From: Fidelibacterota bacterium | GTDB lineage: Bacteria > Fidelibacterota > Fidelibacteria > Fidelibacterales > Fidelibacteraceae | Assembly (NCBI GenBank): GCA_023134755.1 | Contig: JAGLUM010000101.1 | Span: 1-11,369, forward strand | Length of the DNA: 11,369 nucleotides | Reading direction: 5' to 3' | In this document: positions 7,597 to 11,369 of the stretch, piece by piece | How positions within the stretch are numbered: the stretch's first letter is position 1 | Layout of the letters: each line of letters opens with the position of its first letter | Translations under genes and position numbers: made by a program | Notes under the pieces: model-generated | The model's database searches: none | What the model saw: the letters and a program-made list of their open reading frames with translations, nothing else | Told to the model about the DNA's origin: nothing

Positions 7597-8610
7597 ATGA
7601 AAAAGTTGATGAAAATAACTTTGGTAATATTTGGACTTATGTGTTCCTTGGCTACAGCACAGGATAAGATCGGAACCACAGCCGCCAATTTTCTGAATAT
7701 ACCGATTGGTGGAAAAGCTATCAGCATGGGAGGCGCCTATACCGCTATTGCGGATGATCCCACTGCGCTGTTTTGGAATCCCGGTGCTATGTCACGTACC
7801 GAACACAGTGATGTTTATACCAGTATTACCAATTACTTTGTTGGTGCTAAACACACATGGTTTGGCGCACAGTATATGCTTACTTCCAGTGACGCTATTG
7901 GTGTTAGTCTGAACAGTCTGAATTATGGCGATTGGGAAAAGGTAACCACAGTAGAAAATCCGGAAGGGACAGGGGAATATTGGCAGGCAAGCGATATGGC
8001 TCTGGCACTGACATATTCACGGAATATGACCGATCGTTTTTCTATCGGCGGATCCATTAAGTACATTCACCAGCAAATATATAATGAAACGGCATCGACA
8101 GTAGCTATTGATCTGGGTCTGCTGTTCATTACGCAGTTTAACGGATTACAGATCGGTGCCAGTATCCGCAATTTCGGTGGATCTTTACAGATGCGCGGAC
8201 GGGACCTTCTGACACAGGTGGATCTGGATCCTGAAAGTGAAGGAAACAACGAGAATATTGTTTCGTACCTGAAGACAGATGAATGGGCAATTCCCCTGAC
8301 CTATGTTATCGGTGTATCTATGCCGGTAATTGACAAAGGTTTTACCAAATTACTTCTCGCCGGTGATGTTATGCGTTCCACGAATGATGCGCAAACCATC
8401 AATCTGGGAGCCGATCTGCGCATTGCCGATATTATCAGTCTGCGCGCGGGATATCAATCATTGATGAAAGCAGAACGGGAAAACGGTCTGACCCTCGGAG
8501 TTGGTATTGATATCGAAATTTCCGGTTATTCAATCATATTTGATTATGGTTTTCAGAGTTTTGGAAAACTGGGTATGTTAAATACGACATCACTAGCCCT
8601 TACATTTTAG
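7597..8610 (+). CDS. PorV/PorQ-family outer-membrane beta-barrel protein
   Basis: Residues 1-21 are a signal peptide (ending SLATA before Q22); C16 is not in a lipobox. The mature N-terminus carries the family signature: FLNIPIGGKAISMGGAYTAI (residues 32-51), continued by ADDPTALFWNPGAMS at 52-66, as in PorV/PorQ proteins and distant FadL-like barrels. The remainder is made of amphipathic beta strands with paired glycines (IGASIRNFGGSLQMRG, LRAGYQS, LGVGIDIEISGYSIIFDYGF) and ends in the outer-membrane-type aromatic residue, TTSLALTF. At 337 residues it is of usual family length. In Bacteroidota, PorV is the T9SS shuttle that takes cargo from the translocon to the PorU attachment complex, while PorQ has a related accessory role; many FCB genomes have several paralogues beside particular cargo genes. 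The AGGA at 7586-7589 supports the start. The 19-base gap makes it part of the receptor operon. Whether it is the core PorV or a dedicated paralogue cannot be decided here; its position favours a dedicated one. Confidence 0.88.
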   Translation: MKKLMKITLVIFGLMCSLATAQDKIGTTAANFLNIPIGGKAISMGGAYTAIADDPTALFWNPGAMSRTEHSDVYTSITNYFVGAKHTWFGAQYMLTSSDAIGVSLNSLNYGDWEKVTTVENPEGTGEYWQASDMALALTYSRNMTDRFSIGGSIKYIHQQIYNETASTVAIDLGLLFITQFNGLQIGASIRNFGGSLQMRGRDLLTQVDLDPESEGNNENIVSYLKTDEWAIPLTYVIGVSMPVIDKGFTKLLLAGDVMRSTNDAQTINLGADLRIADIISLRAGYQSLMKAERENGLTLGVGIDIEISGYSIIFDYGFQSFGKLGMLNTTSLALTF

Positions 8611-8695
8611 ATATTTGAAATTAAAGGTGGCAATGTAAATGTGTCACAAATATATATATGAGATACAAGTGAAAACAAAAAAGGAGTAAAAAACC
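8611..8695 (+). promoter_or_regulatory. 85-base intergenic region with strong ribosome-binding site and candidate promoter
   Basis: No GC-rich hairpin ends the upstream operon here, so read-through into the last gene is possible. The spacer holds TTTG at 8614-8617, 18 bases, then TAAATGTG at 8636-8643, which matches five of the six fixed bases of the Bacteroidota TAnnTTTG element; TTGAAA at 8615-8620 also matches five of six bases of a sigma-70 -35 box but lacks a good -10. An AAGGAG Shine-Dalgarno at 8681-8686, 9 bases before the ATG, is the strongest in the window. The distinct codon use of the downstream gene also favours an own promoter, but the boxes themselves are weak evidence. Confidence 0.3.
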
Positions 8696-10684
8696 ATGAA
8701 GAAACTTTTTGTGATCTTAATGGTCGTGTTTGCTACGTTTGCTTTGGCTGATGTCAATGTTACTTACGTTGTAAACATGTCAACCCTCACAGGTATGGGT
8801 GCTACAGACTCAACCTATGAAGTTCAGTTATGTGGATCAGAAGTCGGTCCTGAAGGTACCGATAACTGGTACAACATTTTCCTGACCTGGGGTGACGATT
8901 CTCAGATGGCAACCAATTTCGGTGGTGACTACTGGCATTTGACCGTTGCCTACCCGGATTCCATGATCGGCTGGCGAATGGCATACAAAATTCGCTACAA
9001 ATCATTGGAAGATGAAGGATTCAACTGGGAAAATGTAACCATTGCTGGTGGTAACCGTATGTATGTTTTATCGGCAGTAGACACTGTTCTACAGCCTGCT
9101 TACGTAAATAACAATTGGGATCCTCCCTATACACCTTCAGATTCAGTTGATATTTTCTTCCGCATTAATATGGGTGCGGATGAAGGCTTTATTGACACGG
9201 ATCCCCTGTGTATGGTTGGTGGACTTCCGGCTGGCGGTGCAGGTACCAATATGTGGTCACCGGGAACCTATGTTCTTGAACAAGAAGGAAGCAGTGATTT
9301 CTGGAATTATCACCTGAAATTGGATCCAAGCTTACTTCCCCTGGCCGATCAAATGTATCGCTACCTTAATGGTACCGAATGGTCAGATCATAATGAAAAC
9401 CTTCAGGGCGCCTACTTTCCCGGTAATGAAAACCGCGGTATTTCCCTGGGAACCAATGATACCACCATTGCATGGGTTTGGTGGAATGATATCCCGGGTG
9501 GTGATTTTGAAGGCAGTGATTCAGCTACCATTACATTTGGTGTAGATATGTCATCAGCTGTTGAAAACAATGGCTTTGAAATCGGTGATACTCTTGAAGT
9601 ACGTTTAGGTTTCGAATTAAGTTCTACAGAAGTATTGGAAGTTCAGATGGTACATGTTGGCGGTACACAAATGTATTCGATAGTGGTAAATGATGTTCCG
9701 CTGGTCTTTGGTGATTATTTATACTATCAGTACTACATGGTAAAGAACGGTGCTGATCAACGTGAAGTCTATTACAACTTTAATTATGACGGTGATACGC
9801 AAAGTGCTGCAGAGCGCCGCCGTATTATCATTTCCGGAGCAAGCGCAACAGTTGCCGATATTGAAAGTGATCTCGGTGATGACCGCCGTATGCCTTTCTT
9901 CCGCAACAATAGTCTTCTTGCACAGGATGTCACGGTCCATGTCGAATGTGACCTGCGTCCGGCATTTGCAACCGTTGCAGCCGGTAAGGTCCTCGAAGAT
10001 ATTCAGGGCTCATTGGATATTTCCAATATCTCTGATATCACGGGCGTTGCAATCAACGGTCCGCTTTCAAATAATGTAGAAGGCACATGGGCAGGTTGGG
10101 GTTCATCTTTGATGGCAGATACTACCCGCAAGATGTGGGATGACGGTACACATGGCGATGCAACTGCCGGTGATACCATCTATACTATCACATACTTCTT
10201 GTCTCCGGATTCCAGCCATACCGTTGGTCAGGAATGTAAATTCGGAATTAAAGGCGGTGACAATGAAGGTGGAGAAGGCGGATACGGTAATAACCATATC
10301 GTGAACATCGATGATTCACAAGCTGAAAGTTATCTCTATATTGCTTTTGGTAGCATCAACCCGGCATTCTACAGCGAATGGACTCCGGTCCCTGGTGTTG
10401 GCGTTGAAGATGTTGTACCGGCTACTTTTGAATTAGTTCAGAACTATCCGAACCCTTTCAATCCGATCACAACTATCGGTTATCAATTACCGGCAAGCAG
10501 CGATGTAAAGCTCAGCGTATTTGATATGACAGGCCGAAAGATCCGGACACTGGTTGACGGATACGTTGCCGCAGGCATTTATGAAGTAAAATTTGATGCT
10601 TCGAATCTCGCCTCTGGCGTTTACTTCTATCAATTAACTTCAAACAACAATATCGTTGTTAAGAAAATGGTTTTGATGAAGTAA
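8696..10684 (+). CDS. secreted multi-domain protein with T9SS type A sorting domain
   Basis: Molecular role unknown; it is a T9SS client predicted to be released from or anchored at the cell surface. Residues 1-18 are a signal peptide (ending TFALA before D19). The body looks like four E-set/Ig-like or starch-binding-like sandwich modules, the first three opening with a similar beta strand: VNVTYVVNMS at 20-29, VDIFFRINMG at 151-160 and ATITFGVDMSS at 277-287. A fourth starts at about 410 (DVTVHVECDL) and carries MWDDGTHGDATAGDTIYT at 480-497, a phrase typical of CBM20/CBM48-like or choice-of-anchor-X sandwiches. Residues about 570-662 are a canonical type A sorting domain (TIGR04183-like): NYPNPFNP 583-590, FDMTGRKIRTLVDG, FDASNLASGVYFYQL and the terminal KKMVLMK. 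AAGGAG lies 9 bases before the start. Glycine codons are strongly biased to GGT (9 of the first 12, against 2 of 12 in the receptor), which suggests high expression. No catalytic site is visible, so a binding or structural surface role is more likely than an enzyme. It is followed by a strong terminator. Confidence 0.86.
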   Translation: MKKLFVILMVVFATFALADVNVTYVVNMSTLTGMGATDSTYEVQLCGSEVGPEGTDNWYNIFLTWGDDSQMATNFGGDYWHLTVAYPDSMIGWRMAYKIRYKSLEDEGFNWENVTIAGGNRMYVLSAVDTVLQPAYVNNNWDPPYTPSDSVDIFFRINMGADEGFIDTDPLCMVGGLPAGGAGTNMWSPGTYVLEQEGSSDFWNYHLKLDPSLLPLADQMYRYLNGTEWSDHNENLQGAYFPGNENRGISLGTNDTTIAWVWWNDIPGGDFEGSDSATITFGVDMSSAVENNGFEIGDTLEVRLGFELSSTEVLEVQMVHVGGTQMYSIVVNDVPLVFGDYLYYQYYMVKNGADQREVYYNFNYDGDTQSAAERRRIIISGASATVADIESDLGDDRRMPFFRNNSLLAQDVTVHVECDLRPAFATVAAGKVLEDIQGSLDISNISDITGVAINGPLSNNVEGTWAGWGSSLMADTTRKMWDDGTHGDATAGDTIYTITYFLSPDSSHTVGQECKFGIKGGDNEGGEGGYGNNHIVNIDDSQAESYLYIAFGSINPAFYSEWTPVPGVGVEDVVPATFELVQNYPNPFNPITTIGYQLPASSDVKLSVFDMTGRKIRTLVDGYVAAGIYEVKFDASNLASGVYFYQLTSNNNIVVKKMVLMK

Positions 10685-10693
10685 TGAATAGAA

Positions 10694-10735
10694 ACTAGTA
10701 ACTGGTAACTAGTAACTAATAACTGGTAACTGGTT
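10694..10735 (+). repeat. heptamer tandem array, consensus ACTRGTA, six copies
   Basis: Six consecutive 7-base units fill 42 bases exactly: ACTAGTA, ACTGGTA, ACTAGTA, ACTAATA, ACTGGTA and ACTGGTT. Variation is limited mostly to the fourth and fifth positions. The array begins 9 bases after the stop codon of the upstream gene and ends 7 bases before the terminator stem. It is of the short tandemly repeated heptanucleotide kind described in cyanobacteria and seen in other genomes. A role is unknown; it is inside the transcribed 3' end of the upstream gene. Confidence 0.85.
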
Positions 10736-10742
10736 TAATGAT

Positions 10743-10782
10743 AAAATCCCTTTCTTGTCATAAGATGAGAAGGGGATTTTTT
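10743..10782 (+). terminator. intrinsic (Rho-independent) terminator of the surface-protein run
   Basis: AAAATCCCTTTCT (10743-10755) pairs with AGAAGGGGATTTT (10768-10780) over 13 positions, all Watson-Crick except one T-G wobble, with a 12-base loop. The right arm runs into six Ts (10777-10782). It lies about 60 bases after the stop at 10684. Because the stem begins with AAAA it also presents TTTT on the other strand and could terminate minus-strand transcripts weakly. Confidence 0.9.
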
Positions 10783-10787
10783 GTAAG

Positions 10788-10822
10788 AACCAAGATTCAA
10801 GAACCAAGATTCAAGAGCCAAG
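10788..10822 (+). repeat. second heptamer tandem array, consensus AWYCAAG, five copies
   Basis: Five consecutive 7-base units: AACCAAG, ATTCAAG, AACCAAG, ATTCAAG and AGCCAAG, followed by a decayed unit ATAAACT. Units one and three are identical, as are two and four, so the array also reads as a 14-base repeat present two and a half times. Its sequence is unrelated to the array on the other side of the terminator but the period is the same. Confidence 0.85.
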
Positions 10823-10831
10823 ATAAACTTG

Positions 10832-10867
10832 TTCTCCGAAGCTCCGAGAATTCGGAGCGTAGGGGAA
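10832..10867. repeat. 36-base imperfect palindrome (hairpin element)
   Basis: TTCTCCGAAGCTCCGA (10832-10847) and TCGGAGCGTAGGGGAA (10852-10867) are inverted copies with a GAAT loop: 13 of 16 pairs are Watson-Crick, one is a G-T wobble and two are mismatches. The inner seven pairs, GCTCCGA with TCGGAGC, are perfect. A slipped alternative pairs CTCCGAA (10834-10840) with TTCGGAG (10851-10857). There is no T-tract on either side, so it is not a standard terminator. Its GC content is well above the surroundings, as expected of REP-like or other dispersed palindromic repeats, but only one copy is visible here. Confidence 0.7.
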
Positions 10868-11084
10868 AGGCAAAAGTAAAAAGTCGTAAACCGTGAAACG
10901 TCTGCTGAGCGTTTTATCCGGCGTAGCCTTTAGGCAAAGATGAAAGCACGAAGTAGCGAAGTCTGGTGAGTCGTAAATAGTTGAAGTAAAAGAAAAACTA
11001 CCTCAACAAAGTTATCCTGTCCGTCTAAGCTTCAGTGAAGATGGGAGAACATAGGCAAATCAGGTGAAGCGCATTGTTATCAAG

Positions 11085-11369
11085 TTATTTTCCCTTTACC
11101 ATCGGAGTAACATAGATAATCAGAAAGAAAATAATCGAAAAAGATACAATTATACCCGCTATCCATAGTACCTTTTCGCATCCTGACATCGGCTTTACAT
11201 CTTCTGTTCGTCCCCAGGAAACAGACGCCCATATTCTCTCATAGAAATAATACATAATCATTCGCGTGGAGTGGTGATAAATGACAATCAATGTGGCAAT
11301 GAACGCCGCGGTTTTGTAGGAGGGTGGAACTAGCACTATAATCGCATAAGCTCCGATCCAAGTCCAAAT
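11085..11369 (-). CDS. DUF2061-like small integral membrane protein, C-terminal part
   Basis: The frame is open from the right edge to the TAA at 11085-11087, giving 94 residues; the true start is outside the window. The GTG at 11336 would give 83 residues but lacks a clear ribosome-binding site, and the codons before it (IWTWIGAYAII) are hydrophobic and continue a membrane segment, so an internal GTG start is unlikely. Residues about 1-13 and 20-42 are membrane segments, and ERIWASVSWG follows the second; HHSTRMIMYYFYERIW closely resembles the end of DUF2061 proteins as I remember them (TKxxLYYxHERxW...WG). A further hydrophobic segment, KVLWIAGIIVSFSIIFFLII (abbreviated end at residue 85), then PMVKGK, extends past the usual DUF2061 end. 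No function is known to me for the family. It converges on the surface-protein run. Confidence 0.65.
   Translation of the reverse strand: MWTWIGAYAIIVLVPPSYKTAAFIATLIVIYHHSTRMIMYYFYERIWASVSWGRTEDVKPMSGCEKVLWIAGIIVSFSIIFFLIIYVTPMVKGK

Larger units (their letters stand above)
10685..11084. other. 400-base gene-free stretch between convergent genes
   Basis: No convincing coding region is present on either strand. In order it holds a period-7 array (10694-10735), the intrinsic terminator (10743-10782), a second and different period-7 array (10788-10822), a 36-base hairpin (10832-10867), and about 215 bases of purine-rich low-complexity sequence on the plus strand. The last part has scraps that look like decayed repeats, such as CGTAAAC followed by CGTGAAA at 10885-10898 and CGAAGT twice at 10949-10954 and 10957-10962. 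I see no terminator for the minus-strand gene that ends at 11085. The stretch looks like a landing zone for short repetitive elements. Confidence 0.7.

Noticed and set aside
10694..10822. CRISPR array
   Set aside because: The repeats are 7 bases long and directly abutting with no spacers, and no cas genes are nearby.
10868..11084. Small RNA gene or tRNA remnant
   Set aside because: No cloverleaf, conserved tRNA boxes, clear promoter or terminator is visible; the stretch is low-complexity with decayed repeat fragments.
11085..11336. Free-standing 83-residue small membrane protein starting at GTG
   Set aside because: The frame stays open to the right edge with hydrophobic residues upstream of the GTG, and no Shine-Dalgarno precedes it, so it is better read as the C-terminal end of a longer gene.

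Overview
The window looks like a chromosomal piece from a Gram-negative bacterium of the FCB group (Bacteroidota, Ignavibacteriota, Calditrichota or Neomarinimicrobiota). The signs are a TonB-dependent receptor with an N-terminal carboxypeptidase-regulatory-like domain, a PorV/PorQ-type outer-membrane protein, a canonical type IX secretion (T9SS) type A sorting domain ending in NYPNPFNP...KKMVLMK, and a moderate, AT-leaning base composition. The combination resembles what I remember from Ignavibacteria, Calditrichota and Neomarinimicrobiota more than classical Bacteroidia, but the phylum cannot be fixed from this window alone.

Layout. Positions 1-821 (minus strand) hold the N-terminal 273 residues of a YhaM-type OB-fold plus HD-domain 3'-5' exoribonuclease, which runs off the left edge. 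A 118-base divergent spacer (822-939) separates it from a plus-strand run of four exported-protein genes. These are a 927-residue TonB-dependent receptor (940-3723), a 1285-residue secreted modular protein (3720-7577, start overlapping the receptor stop in ATGA), a 337-residue PorV/PorQ-family barrel (7597-8610, 19-base gap), and, after an 85-base gap with a strong Shine-Dalgarno, a 662-residue secreted protein with a T9SS type A sorting domain (8696-10684). A strong intrinsic terminator (10743-10782) closes the run. Beyond it is a 400-base gene-free stretch with two different period-7 repeat arrays on either side of the terminator and a 36-base near-perfect hairpin. At the right edge, on the minus strand (11085-11369), is the C-terminal end of a membrane protein resembling DUF2061.

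How the genes may work together. All four plus-strand products carry signal peptides and are predicted for the outer membrane or cell surface. The receptor would be the TonB-powered channel. The 1285-residue protein, translationally coupled to it, has a SusD-like genomic position but is neither a lipoprotein nor SusD-like; it ends in a sorting-like domain. The PorV-like protein is the family that hands T9SS cargo to the surface attachment machinery. The 662-residue protein is a textbook T9SS client whose codon use suggests high expression. This suggests a self-contained surface uptake or display cassette, possibly calcium-dependent given the acidic Asp/Asn loops in the first two proteins. The cassette's substrate and function are unknown.
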